Assembly (NCBI RefSeq): GCF_007858435.1
Contig: NZ_VIGW01000018.1
Span: forward strand, 1-42,607
DNA length: 42,607 nucleotides
From: Tsukamurella asaccharolytica
GTDB taxonomy: Bacteria; Actinomycetota; Actinomycetes; Mycobacteriales; Mycobacteriaceae
Direction of reading: 5' to 3'
Shown here: positions 10,025 through 18,914 of the stretch, piece after piece
Numbering within the stretch: position 1 is the first letter of the stretch
Layout of the letters: every line of letters starts with the position of its first letter
The notes under the pieces: model-generated
The model's database searches: none
Told to the model about the DNA's origin: nothing
The model's input: the letters and a program-made list of their open reading frames with translations, nothing else
Translations under genes and position numbers: made by a program

Positions 10025-10777
10025 TCAGTGGTGTTCCTTCTCCATGGCAGTGGAGAAGTACAGGATGGTCAGGAGCGAGAAGATGAACGCCTGGATGAGG
10101 CCGACGAAGAGCTCGAAGGACTTCCACAGGGAGTTCGGGAACCAGAGGATGTAGGCCGGCAGCAGCGCGATGACGGCGATCATCACCGTGCCCGCGAAGA
10201 CGTTGCCGAACAGTCGCAGCGCGAGCGACAGCGGCTTGGAGACGAGCTCCTCGATCACGTTGATCGGAGCGAGGCCGATCGCGTGGCCCCGCACGACCTT
10301 CGCCGGGTAGCCGAGGATGCCGTGGGTACGGAAGCCCGCCGCGTGGTAGCCGAGGTACACGACGAGCACGAGCGCGTAGACGAAGCTGACGTCGGCGGCC
10401 GGCGGCAGGAAGATCTCCGACGGCGTGCCGCTCGCACCGGTGTACTGCTGCGGCAGCACCGCGAGCCAGTTGGCGAACAGGATCAGCGTGAACAGCGTGA
10501 TCCCGAGCGGCAGCAGGAAGGGGGCGATCCGCATTCCGATCGCGGACTCGATCTGTCCCCGGAGCTGGATGGTGATGGCCTCCCAGAACAGCTGAACCCC
10601 GCTCGGCACGCCGGTCGAGGTGACCTTCGCCTTGAGGATGAACGCCAGGATGAGGACGATCGAGGCCGCGATGGCCGTGGCCAGGATCGTGTCCCAGTGA
10701 AAGGTCAATCCGAACAGCTCGAACGGCTTGTAGTGGGCGACCTTGATCGCACCCTCGGCGTACAGGTTGGTGTTCAT
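10025..10777 (-). CDS. atpB: F1Fo ATP synthase subunit a
   Basis: Membrane stator subunit forming the proton half-channels. The 250-residue product has five or six membrane helices and the essential Arg188 in LSLALRLFGN, which faces the c-ring carboxylate. An in-frame extension upstream lacks homology; the ATG at 10777 (MNTNLYAEG) overlaps the stop of the preceding gene in ATGA, typical of coupled translation, so that start is used. It is second in the operon, after the AtpI-like gene. Confidence 0.96.
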   Translation of the reverse strand: MNTNLYAEGAIKVAHYKPFELFGLTFHWDTILATAIAASIVLILAFILKAKVTSTGVPSGVQLFWEAITIQLRGQIESAIGMRIAPFLLPLGITLFTLILFANWLAVLPQQYTGASGTPSEIFLPPAADVSFVYALVLVVYLGYHAAGFRTHGILGYPAKVVRGHAIGLAPINVIEELVSKPLSLALRLFGNVFAGTVMIAVIALLPAYILWFPNSLWKSFELFVGLIQAFIFSLLTILYFSTAMEKEHH

Positions 10778-11187
10778 GGCTGCTGGCGAAGCCCTTTCAG
10801 AACGGGGATGACGGTGTTCAGGACAAGGACGATCTGACCGACGGCGAGGCCGAAGATCACGCCCAGCCCATCGGGCCGGAAGAAGTAGGCGATGACGATC
10901 GCGATGACGGAGACGACACCGAGGCGGACCATCGAGTTGACGGCGACCGGCGTCTTGCGGGGCTCGTTCTCCGCGGTGACCGTGGCCACCTTGAGGACCG
11001 CCAGCTTGGCGTTGAGGACGGACAGCAGGCCGCCGAGCAGGAACCACGCGGCGAACCACGGATGCCCGAGCGCCATGCCGACGCCGGCGGCGATCACGGA
11101 CAGGCCGATCACGATCACGATCGGGTTCACGAAGGTCACCACCGAGCGGCCGACAGGACCATCGACGGTGGGGGCGGGCGTCGTCAT
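10774..11187 (-). CDS. AtpI-like membrane protein of the ATP synthase operon
   Basis: A 137-residue protein with four predicted membrane helices (about residues 18-38, 43-60, 86-104 and 108-128), at the head of the ATP synthase operon and equivalent in place to M. tuberculosis Rv1303. AtpI proteins in other bacteria help assemble the c-ring; that role here is inferred from position and topology. A strong ribosome binding site (GAAGGAGGGG) precedes the ATG at 11187. The 210 bp upstream to the wecA stop should hold the operon promoter; TACTAT at 11376-11371 is one weak candidate -10. Confidence 0.8.
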   Translation of the reverse strand: MTTPAPTVDGPVGRSVVTFVNPIVIVIGLSVIAAGVGMALGHPWFAAWFLLGGLLSVLNAKLAVLKVATVTAENEPRKTPVAVNSMVRLGVVSVIAIVIAYFFRPDGLGVIFGLAVGQIVLVLNTVIPVLKGLRQQP

Positions 11188-11397
11188 GTCCCCTCCTTCG
11201 GGGTCAGGGTCGGTCCTACGAAGGTCTCGCGGCGACCGGGGGCGGCGTCTGCCGAATCCGTAGCGTGGCTCACATCACGGATTCTTTGTGATTGGCTGAG
11301 ACTCTACCAAGAACGAGGGGCACTCCCCACATCGGGTCCGTGCGACGAATCAGCCGATCAACTACACACGATAGTACAACAGAACGCCCGTACCGCG

Positions 11398-12612
11398 TTA
11401 CCGGGAGCCCGTCTTGCTCGCCGCCTCTGACCTCGCGGTTTCCGAGAAGCGCTCCCGCAGACGCGGCACGATCCGCGGCACGACAGTGAACACGAGGGCG
11501 CACAGCAGACCCGCTCCGAAGAGGGGCGCGATCAGCGCCGGCGGCAGCATCGTCGACGCCGCGGCGCTCAGGCCCAACACACCCACCCACAGGTAGATGA
11601 CCACCACGACACGGCGCTGACTGTGCCCGATCTGCAACAGCCGGTGATGCAGATGCATCTTGTCGGCGGTGAAGGGATGCACCCCCGCGCGGGTACGACG
11701 GATCACCGCCAGCAACAGGTCGAGCATCGGCACGAACATCACCGCGACCGCGAGCAGGAGGGGCAACAGCAGCGCGAAGATGTCGGTCGTCCCGTACGCG
11801 TTCTGGGAGATCCGCCCGGACGCCGACGTCGACGCCGCGGCGAGGGTGAGGCCGAGCAGCATCGAGCCCGAGTCCCCCATGAAGATCCGGGCCGGCTGGA
11901 AGTTGTGGGGCAGGAAACCCACGCACGCGCCGAAGAGCGCCGCCGTGATGAGGGCCGGGGGGTACGACGGTGCGTCGCCGCCCGAGTCGAACATCAGGCC
12001 CACGGAGAAGATGAGGATGGCCAGCGCCGCGAGCGCGGCCACGCCGGCCAGCAGCCCGTCGAGCCCGTCGATGAAGTTCATGGCGTTGACCGTCGCGACG
12101 GCCACCACCACCGTCAGCAGTCCGGCCTGCAACTGGTCGAGCACCACCGTCGTATTGACGCCGGGGACGTAGACGACGTTCCAGGCGACGCCCATCACCA
12201 CCAGGAGGGCCGCCGCGAAGATCTGGCCGACCAGCTTCGTGAGGGCGTCGACGCCCCAGCGGTCGTCGATGATGCCGACCACCACGATCACGGCGCCGGC
12301 GACCAGAACCGCGACGGCATCCTTCGAATAGGCGAAGCCGCGCGTGAGCGCGGGCAGCTGGGCGGCCAGAAAGATCCCGGCGACCATCCCGATGTAGATC
12401 CCGACCCCGCCGAGGCGCGGGGTGGGCACCACGTGGACATCGCGCGCGCGGGGCACTGCGACTGCACCGAATCGAGTCGCGAGCACACGCACCGCCGACG
12501 TGGCGAAGAATGTGACAACTGCAGCAGTCAGTCCCACTACCAGCAATTCCCGCATCGGGACGCCGGCACCGCCCGACCCGACGACCACCCCGCTCAGGGT
12601 CTCGATGTGCAC
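11398..12612 (-). CDS. wecA: UDP-GlcNAc:decaprenyl-phosphate GlcNAc-1-phosphate transferase
   Basis: Starts linker-unit synthesis for arabinogalactan attachment by moving GlcNAc-1-phosphate onto decaprenyl phosphate at the membrane. The 404-residue polytopic protein has the family motifs DDRWG, VNAMNFIDGLDGL, the catalytic loop FMGDSGSM and the HLHHRLLQIGHSQRR motif, and matches M. tuberculosis Rv1302 in length and place. The GTG at 12612 is chosen because the GAGVP segment before the internal Met (12555) is conserved and a TAGATT box lies exactly 7 bases upstream, fitting a leaderless mRNA; the ATG at 12555 is the alternative. It faces away from the mce operon. Confidence 0.92.
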   Translation of the reverse strand: MHIETLSGVVVGSGGAGVPMRELLVVGLTAAVVTFFATSAVRVLATRFGAVAVPRARDVHVVPTPRLGGVGIYIGMVAGIFLAAQLPALTRGFAYSKDAVAVLVAGAVIVVVGIIDDRWGVDALTKLVGQIFAAALLVVMGVAWNVVYVPGVNTTVVLDQLQAGLLTVVVAVATVNAMNFIDGLDGLLAGVAALAALAILIFSVGLMFDSGGDAPSYPPALITAALFGACVGFLPHNFQPARIFMGDSGSMLLGLTLAAASTSASGRISQNAYGTTDIFALLLPLLLAVAVMFVPMLDLLLAVIRRTRAGVHPFTADKMHLHHRLLQIGHSQRRVVVVIYLWVGVLGLSAAASTMLPPALIAPLFGAGLLCALVFTVVPRIVPRLRERFSETARSEAASKTGSR

Positions 12613-12619
12613 GCGTGCG

Positions 12620-12625
12620 AATCTA
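12620..12625 (-). promoter_or_regulatory. -10 box of a possible leaderless wecA promoter
   Basis: TAGATT on the minus strand ends 7 bases before the GTG start of wecA, which has no ribosome binding site. No clear -35 is seen. Confidence 0.45.
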
Positions 12626-12801
12626 CTCGCACCCCCCGGCCGGGCTCGTCCGGCATGCCGCGCCTTTGCGATAGCCTGTCGCCACACCCCGCCTGACCTG
12701 AGCGGATGGACACCCACCATCCGAATGCCTAAATGTTACTGACGAGTCGCTCACCGGCGTCCGCGAAGCACGCCAATGGCCCACATCACTCGTCGGGTCG
12801 G

Positions 12802-12807
12802 TATAGT
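12802..12807 (+). promoter_or_regulatory. candidate -10 box of the mce operon
   Basis: TATAGT on the plus strand, about 73 bp before the yrbEA start codon. No convincing -35 is present at 16-18 bases, so the call rests on the -10 match and its position upstream of a co-directional operon. Confidence 0.4.
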
Positions 12808-12879
12808 GTCCTCGGTCATACACCCGAGAACGCACCATGTGGGTCACAGTGTGGCCACCGTCGAGAGGAGACGTTCACG

Positions 12880-13737
12880 GTGACGCATTCCGTTGTACAG
12901 GGCGCGGCGCGTACCAAGCGGCCTTCGTACTGGTCGATCATCAGCAAGAACTTCTCCAGCACCGTCGTGGATTCCATTCGCACGATCGGCCGCAGCGTGC
13001 GCATGCTGGTCATGGCGCTGGTCGCCCTCGTGACCGACACGTTCCGCGGCCGGCTCCAGTGGAAGGAAACACTGAACCAGGTCTGGTACATGATCGGCGT
13101 CACCAGCTTCCCCGGAGTGCTGATCGCCATCCCCTTCGGCATCGTCATCTCGATCCAGGTGGGCAACATCATCGCCCAGCTCGGCGCCGATTCACTGCAG
13201 GGCGCCGCCGGCGGCCTCGCCGTCATCACGCAGGGCGCGCCGATCGCCACGGGCCTGCTCCTCGCCGGCGCCGGCGCCTCCGCGATCGCCGCCGACCTCG
13301 GCGCGCGCACGATCCGCGAGGAGACGGACGCGATGCGCGTCATGGGCATCAACCCGCTCAACCGCCTCGTGGTCCCCCGCCTGCTGGCCGCCTGGATCGT
13401 GGCACCGCTGCTCAACATCCTCGTGATCGCGATCGGCACGCTCGCGGGCTACCTGGTCGCCGTCGGCAGCCAGGGAGTGACCCCCGGCGCCTACTGGCTC
13501 TCCTTCGGGTCGTTCGCACACCCCGTCGACGTGTACATCTCGCTCATCAAGTCCATCATCTTCGGCACCGTGATCGCGATCATCGGCTGCCAGCGAGGAC
13601 TGGAGGCCCGCGGCGGCTCGCGCGGCGTCGCCGACGCGGTGAACGCCACCGTCGTCCTCTCGTTCGTCGTCATCTTCGCCCTGAACCTGCTCATCACGCA
13701 GGTCACGACGATGTTCTTCCCGATGCAGGTGGGCTGA
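12880..13737 (+). CDS. MCE transporter permease YrbEA
   Basis: First permease subunit of an Mce lipid importer, homologous to MlaE. The 285-residue product has five to six membrane helices and the coupling-loop motif EETDAMRVMGINP near residue 155, through which the shared ATPase (MceG) drives transport. The ATPase is not encoded in this window. The GTG at 12880 is preferred to upstream in-frame starts because GAGAGGAG lies 10 bases before it and homologous sequence begins shortly after. It is followed 3 bp later by yrbEB. Confidence 0.93.
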   Translation: MTHSVVQGAARTKRPSYWSIISKNFSSTVVDSIRTIGRSVRMLVMALVALVTDTFRGRLQWKETLNQVWYMIGVTSFPGVLIAIPFGIVISIQVGNIIAQLGADSLQGAAGGLAVITQGAPIATGLLLAGAGASAIAADLGARTIREETDAMRVMGINPLNRLVVPRLLAAWIVAPLLNILVIAIGTLAGYLVAVGSQGVTPGAYWLSFGSFAHPVDVYISLIKSIIFGTVIAIIGCQRGLEARGGSRGVADAVNATVVLSFVVIFALNLLITQVTTMFFPMQVG

Positions 13738-13740
13738 TAC

Positions 13741-14604
13741 ATGGCAACCGTTTACCGCCCCCGGGGCACACGCTGGTTCTTCAAGCTGTTCGGGGGTTCC
13801 GGATCAGCCTGGAGCCTCTTCGACACCGTCGGCCACGTCGTCTCCTTCGTCGCCGAGGTGATCCGTACCGTTCCGCACGCGATCAAGCACTACCGGTCGC
13901 AGATCATGTACATCCTCACCGACATCACCTGGGGCCGAGGCGCTCTCGTCGTCGGCGGCGGTACCGCGCCGGTGCTCGCGGTGCTCGGCATCACGGTCGG
14001 CGGCATCGTCGCCGTCCAGGGCTTCGCGATCCTCAACATGCTCGGCATGGGCCCGCTCACCGCGGTGGTCGCCTCGTTCGCGAACACCCGTGAGTTCGCC
14101 CCGATGCTCGCGGGCGTCGGCTTCGCAGCCCAGGCCGGCTGTCGCATGACCGCCGAGATCGGCGCCATGCGCATCAACGAGGAGATCGACGCGCTCGAGT
14201 CCCTCGGCCTGCGTTCGGTGTCCTTCGTCGTGACGACCCGCGTTCTCGCGGGACTGATCGCGGTGGTCCCCGTCTACCTCATCACCCTGATCCTGTCGTG
14301 GCTCTCCTGCGCCTGGGTGGTGAAATCGGTGTACGGCATGCCATCCGGGACGTACGACCACTACTTCAGTCAATTCGTGAGCGGGTCGGACATCGTCTTC
14401 TCCGTGATCAAGGTGGCCGTGTTCCTGACCGCGGTCATCATCATCCACTGCTACCAGGGCTTCTTCGCCTCCGGCGGCCCGGAGGGCGTGGGCACGGCCT
14501 CCGGTCGCGCCATTCGCGCCAGTCTCGTGGCCGTCGTCGTCCTCAACCTCGTCATGACCGTCGCGCTGTGGGGCTTCACCTCCCCGGTCTACTTCAAGGG
14601 GTAA
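13741..14604 (+). CDS. MCE transporter permease YrbEB
   Basis: Second MlaE-type permease; the two YrbE proteins form the membrane channel of the importer. The 287-residue product has the same fold as YrbEA, with the coupling motif INEEIDALESLGLRS near residue 141. Three bases separate it from the upstream gene and three from mceA, so the operon is tightly packed. Confidence 0.94.
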   Translation: MATVYRPRGTRWFFKLFGGSGSAWSLFDTVGHVVSFVAEVIRTVPHAIKHYRSQIMYILTDITWGRGALVVGGGTAPVLAVLGITVGGIVAVQGFAILNMLGMGPLTAVVASFANTREFAPMLAGVGFAAQAGCRMTAEIGAMRINEEIDALESLGLRSVSFVVTTRVLAGLIAVVPVYLITLILSWLSCAWVVKSVYGMPSGTYDHYFSQFVSGSDIVFSVIKVAVFLTAVIIIHCYQGFFASGGPEGVGTASGRAIRASLVAVVVLNLVMTVALWGFTSPVYFKG

Positions 14605-14607
14605 CCA

Positions 14608-15765
14608 ATGGGAGTCGTTTCCGTACCAGGAATGTCGATCGAGCGGCCGGTGCTGCGGCGCCGCGGGCTCATCGTGGTCGCCGTCATCCTCGCGATCGTC
14701 CTCGTCGGGTGGCTGATCAAGGCCCTGTGGCCGAAGGACGAGTTCTCGTTCACGCTCCGCTCGCCCGCCGTCGCGGCCGGCATCGTCGACGGTGCGCCGG
14801 TCCGGATTCAGGGCATCAAGGTCGGTGAGGTCACCCGCATCGCCGCCCTCGGCAACGGCCAGCAGGGCGTCACGGTGACGATGAAGTCGGCCGACGGCAA
14901 GTCGCTGACGAACAACCTGGAGGCCGCGTACTCCGCGGGCAACCTGTTCGGCGTCTCCGAGGTCATCCTGACCCCGCACGACGGTGGCGGCGCGCTACAG
15001 GACGGCGCCCAGATCGCTCCGACCAAGCCGATCACCGACAACACGGTCTCGAACATGATCATGACGATCGGTGACGTGAACAGCGACGCCCTGCGCCCGC
15101 ACATGAGCCAGATCCTGCTGAACTTCGACGCCTCGTCGAAGGCCATGCTCCCCATCTTCACCGCCCTCGGCAGTGTCGCGCAGGCCGTCCAGGACACGCA
15201 GAAGCTCTCCACTGCGCAGACCTTCCCCCAGATCACGCGGGCGATCGTGAACGCCGACGGCGCCGCCTCTGCCCTCATTCCGGCCGTGCAGACGCTGTAC
15301 AACTACCAGCCGGTGCACGACAAGGGATGGGTGAACCGCGGCAAGGCCACGCTGGACGCCCTGACCAACGAGCAGGACAGCCTCACCGCGGCGCTGCAGA
15401 AGATCCTCGATCAGAAGGCCCTCAACGGCCTGCAGACGGCGACCCCGATGCTGGTGTCCCTGATGCAGCCTCTGCTCAACGCCTTCCCCAACGGCAGCGC
15501 GACGGGCGTCGGCATCCAGATCGGCCAGCTGATCGACAACGTCCGCAAGGCGATGCCGAACACCCCGAACGGGCCCGTGCTGAACCTGCGGTTGTCGGTC
15601 GACTACCCTGCCATCGGCGCGATGCTGCCCCCGGCACCGACGTTCACCTACATCCCGCCGACGCCGGGTGCCACGCCGGCGGACGGGAAGCCGGCCACGC
15701 CGTCGCAGGGCGCACCCGCGTCCGCGAAGCCGAGCACCCCGACGTCCACGAAGCCTGGGAGCTGA
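14608..15765 (+). CDS. Mce family protein MceA
   Basis: First of six Mce proteins that together form the periplasm-spanning lipid conduit above the permease. The 385-residue product has one N-terminal membrane anchor (residues 20-40), an MCE domain (about 45-130, with GAPVRIQGIKVGEVTRI), a long helical region, and a low-complexity Pro/Thr/Ser/Ala tail from about residue 345. AAGGGG lies about 10 bases before the ATG. The substrate cannot be read from sequence: known Mce systems carry cholesterol (Mce4) or fatty acids (Mce1), and I cannot assign this one. Confidence 0.93.
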   Translation: MGVVSVPGMSIERPVLRRRGLIVVAVILAIVLVGWLIKALWPKDEFSFTLRSPAVAAGIVDGAPVRIQGIKVGEVTRIAALGNGQQGVTVTMKSADGKSLTNNLEAAYSAGNLFGVSEVILTPHDGGGALQDGAQIAPTKPITDNTVSNMIMTIGDVNSDALRPHMSQILLNFDASSKAMLPIFTALGSVAQAVQDTQKLSTAQTFPQITRAIVNADGAASALIPAVQTLYNYQPVHDKGWVNRGKATLDALTNEQDSLTAALQKILDQKALNGLQTATPMLVSLMQPLLNAFPNGSATGVGIQIGQLIDNVRKAMPNTPNGPVLNLRLSVDYPAIGAMLPPAPTFTYIPPTPGATPADGKPATPSQGAPASAKPSTPTSTKPGS

Positions 15766-15772
15766 GCCAACG

Positions 15773-16807
15773 ATGAAGTCAATGAAGGCGACGTCGATCA
15801 AGATCGCGGTGTTCGCCGCGGTGATGATCCTGCTGCTCGTCCTGGTGCTCCAGGCGCTGACCCGGCCGCCGCAGGGCGACGTGGACACCTTCCATGCGGA
15901 GTTCAAGGACGTCTCCGGGCTCAAGGTCGGCGACGATGTGCGCATGCTCGGCGTGCAGGTGGGCAAGGTCAAGGACATCGCGGTCAAGCAGTCCTCGGAC
16001 CACCGGGTCTCCAACGCGGCCGTGACCTTCACGGTGCAGCGGGACCGTACGTTCCGCACCGACGACACGCTGGCCATCCGCTACCAGAACCTCACCGGCT
16101 CGCGATTCCTCGAGGTGCGGCCCACGCCGAAGAGCACGGCGGCCGAGGTCAAGCCCGGCAGCACGATCGACGAGAAGTTCACGCAGTCCTCGTTCGACAT
16201 CACGACGGTCTTCGTAGGCCTCAAGCCCGTGCTGTCGACGCTCAACGCCGACGACATCAACCACCTGTCGCAGTCGGTGCTCGCCGTGATCCAGGGCAAC
16301 GGCGATGGCCTCGGCCCGCTGCTCGGCTCGCTCGACAAGCTGATGGCCGTGAGCAACGATCGCCAACGCGTCCTCACCCAGCTCATCACCAACCTGGGCT
16401 CGGTCTCCCAGTCCATCGGCGGCGCCTCCCCCGGCCTGACCAAGGTGCTCCAGCAGCTCGAGGTCTTCTCCCGCACCCTGGCGAGCAACGTCGACTCGAT
16501 GCGTGAGTGGTCGGACAAGACCTCGGGCGTGGTCAGCCGCACGAACGCGCTCCTCGCGGCGCTGGGCCTGACGCCCAACGAGAACCCCCCGCTCGACGCG
16601 ATCGTCAGCAACGCCATGCCCATCGCGGAGCAGCTGGTCAACGCCCTCGCGACCCTTCCCGGCATCGTCCAGCTCCTGAACGAGGGCACGAAGCCGCAGG
16701 CCGGTGCCGGGGTCTCGACGACCTGCAGCAAGGGCCAGGCCACGCTCCCCGGCATGATGAACCTCTTCGTCGCAGGTCAGAAGGTGACGGTATGCAACGC
16801 AAAATGA
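15773..16807 (+). CDS. Mce family protein MceB
   Basis: A 344-residue Mce protein with a membrane anchor at residues 10-30, an MCE domain at about 36-118 (GDDVRMLGVQVGKVKDI and the YQNLTGSRFLEV strand) and a helical needle domain. Two Cys in the last 35 residues may pair. The ATG at 15773 follows the mceA stop by 7 bp; a second Met lies three codons on. The 3' end overlaps mceC. Confidence 0.93.
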   Translation: MKSMKATSIKIAVFAAVMILLLVLVLQALTRPPQGDVDTFHAEFKDVSGLKVGDDVRMLGVQVGKVKDIAVKQSSDHRVSNAAVTFTVQRDRTFRTDDTLAIRYQNLTGSRFLEVRPTPKSTAAEVKPGSTIDEKFTQSSFDITTVFVGLKPVLSTLNADDINHLSQSVLAVIQGNGDGLGPLLGSLDKLMAVSNDRQRVLTQLITNLGSVSQSIGGASPGLTKVLQQLEVFSRTLASNVDSMREWSDKTSGVVSRTNALLAALGLTPNENPPLDAIVSNAMPIAEQLVNALATLPGIVQLLNEGTKPQAGAGVSTTCSKGQATLPGMMNLFVAGQKVTVCNAK

Positions 16808-17811
16808 ACCTCTTCAACCGTCCGCTGCCCACGGCCGCGCAGGACCGCCGCTACCAGCTGAACTGGGGCATCGTCGGGGCGCTCCTGGCGGTCATCGTGC
16901 TCGGGATCTGCGGCTACCTCTTCGTCTTCCAGCCCGGCACCAAGGAGTACTCGGCCGACTTCAAGGAGGCGCAGGCCGTGCGATCGGGCGTCGACGTCCG
17001 CGTCGCCGGCATCAGCGTGGGCTCCGTCTCCGGCGTCGAACTGCTCGACGATCGCGTGCGCGTGAAGTTCCGCGTCGATGACAACGTCTTCATCGGCGAC
17101 GCCACCACGGCCTCGATGAAGATGCTCACCACGGTCGGCGGCTACTACATGGCACTGACCCCGATGGGCACCACGAGCCTGGGCGACAAGCCGATCCCGC
17201 CGGAGCGCGTCTCGATGCCGTACAGCCTCCTGGAGACCTTCCAGCAGGCGACGCCGAAGGTCGAGAAGATCAAGGCGACGCCGATCCGCGAGTCCATGTC
17301 GCAGCTGAACCAGGCGCTCGTGGACCAGCCGGAGTCGATCCGCAACACCGTCGGCACCTTCAACAGGATGTTCGACAACATCCTGCGCCAGCAGGACCAG
17401 GCGGGCGACTTCGTGAAGGTGATGAGCGAGTACTCCACCGCCGTCAACCAGAACGGCGAGCTGCTCCTCTCGCTGATGCGGAACATGAGCACGTTCTTCT
17501 CGGCGGCGGAGGTGAACCTGGCCGGATTCAAGAGCTACCTGAGCAACACGACGCAGATCGTGCAGCGCCTCGCTCCCCTGCTCAACGTCTACCTCAACAA
17601 CGTGGACCCGCTCGCCAGCCGCTTCGACGCGCTGGTGGCCAAGGCCCGCGAGGTCGTGCAGCAGGCCGAGCCCGCGATCGCCAACGCCAAGGAGATGCTG
17701 GCCGGCCTGCAGAAGACGATCGCGCCCGACGGCACGATCCAGCTCAACGAGTCCGAGAAGACCTTCCTCGCGACCAACGTCTGCATTCCGAGCCCGGGGG
17801 TGACCTGCTGA
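16792..17811 (+). CDS. Mce family protein MceC
   Basis: A 339-residue Mce protein with a membrane anchor at residues 25-46, an MCE domain (SGVDVRVAGISVGSVSGV near 65-82) and a helical domain ending in a short Cys-containing tail. The ATG at 16792 is preferred because GAAGGTG lies nine bases before it; it overlaps mceB by 16 bases. A second ATG at 16804 would instead overlap the mceB stop by 4 bases but lacks a ribosome binding site. Confidence 0.92.
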   Translation: MQRKMNLFNRPLPTAAQDRRYQLNWGIVGALLAVIVLGICGYLFVFQPGTKEYSADFKEAQAVRSGVDVRVAGISVGSVSGVELLDDRVRVKFRVDDNVFIGDATTASMKMLTTVGGYYMALTPMGTTSLGDKPIPPERVSMPYSLLETFQQATPKVEKIKATPIRESMSQLNQALVDQPESIRNTVGTFNRMFDNILRQQDQAGDFVKVMSEYSTAVNQNGELLLSLMRNMSTFFSAAEVNLAGFKSYLSNTTQIVQRLAPLLNVYLNNVDPLASRFDALVAKAREVVQQAEPAIANAKEMLAGLQKTIAPDGTIQLNESEKTFLATNVCIPSPGVTC

Positions 17812-18914
17812 TGCGTAAGTTCCTCGCTTCCCGCGGCGCGATGTCCGCATTCGTGGTCCTCGTCGCCGTCGCACTGGTGCTGGGCAGTGTGGCCTTCCGG
17901 GGCCTCACGGAGCAGAAGACCTCGTACTGCGCCGAGCTCGACACCTCAGTGGGCCTGTTCACCGGCAGCAAGGTGGCGCAGTTCGGCTACCCGATCGGCG
18001 AGATCACCAAGATCACGCCGAACGGCAAGACCACCCGCGTCGACTTCGACCTGCCCTCCGACCGCAAGCTGCCGACCAACGTCGGTGTCGTCGCGATCGC
18101 GGACTCGCTGGTGGCGCAGCGTCGCCTCGAGCTCCTCGAGACCTACAAGGGCGGGCCGACGTGGCAGCCCGGCAAGTGCATCACCAACACCAAGACGCCG
18201 CTCTCGATCACCGAGTCTCTGCAGGCCGTCTCGCAGGTCGTCGACGACCTGACCGTCGGCGGCGGCGACGCCGAGTTCCGCAAGGCGATGGCGTCGATCC
18301 CGGCGCTGAATAAGGCCACGCAGGGCACGGGCCCGGAGATCTCCGCGCTCACCAACAAGCTCGGCGAGCTGATGCGCAACCCCGGCCCCGGCATGGGCGA
18401 CGTGGCGGCGATCCTCGACGCCTTCGCCCCCGCCTCCGACGGCCTCGTCCAGAACTGGGACGAGATGCGCGCCTTCCTCACGCAGTACGCCTTCCGCATC
18501 AAGAACGTCGGCGAGCCGCTGATGGACACCGGTATCGGCGCCTTCCCCCAGCTCGTCCCGCTCGTGAAGACGCTGGCGACGATCTTCGACAAGTACGGCG
18601 CCTTCATCGCGCCCCTGCTGGAGGTCACCGTGCCCACCACGACGCTGCTGGCGGCCACGACCAAGCAGTTCGGTGACCTGCTCAACATCCTGCCGCCGCT
18701 GATCCGGGCCTTCCAGGTCAGCGTCGACCAGAGGACCCTCGCCACGAAGATCACGTACCGGCCGCCGTCGGCGCTGGTGCCGTCGAAGAACCCGGCCCAG
18801 ACCTGCAACAACCTGAACCGGTTCGCGCCGGGCCAGTGCAAGGTCGCCGATGCGGGCCACGTCAATGTGGAGCTGATCTCCACGGTCCTGCGCGCGACGG
18901 GAGCGGCGTACTGA
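17811..18914 (+). CDS. Mce family protein MceD
   Basis: A 367-residue Mce protein with a membrane anchor at residues 11-30, an MCE domain with GSKVAQFGYPIGEITKI near 52-68, a helical domain and several Cys (Cys40 and others near 140 and in the last 40 residues) that could form disulfides outside the membrane. Its ATG shares one base with the mceC stop (TGATG), a termination-reinitiation arrangement. Confidence 0.93.
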   Translation: MRKFLASRGAMSAFVVLVAVALVLGSVAFRGLTEQKTSYCAELDTSVGLFTGSKVAQFGYPIGEITKITPNGKTTRVDFDLPSDRKLPTNVGVVAIADSLVAQRRLELLETYKGGPTWQPGKCITNTKTPLSITESLQAVSQVVDDLTVGGGDAEFRKAMASIPALNKATQGTGPEISALTNKLGELMRNPGPGMGDVAAILDAFAPASDGLVQNWDEMRAFLTQYAFRIKNVGEPLMDTGIGAFPQLVPLVKTLATIFDKYGAFIAPLLEVTVPTTTLLAATTKQFGDLLNILPPLIRAFQVSVDQRTLATKITYRPPSALVPSKNPAQTCNNLNRFAPGQCKVADAGHVNVELISTVLRATGAAY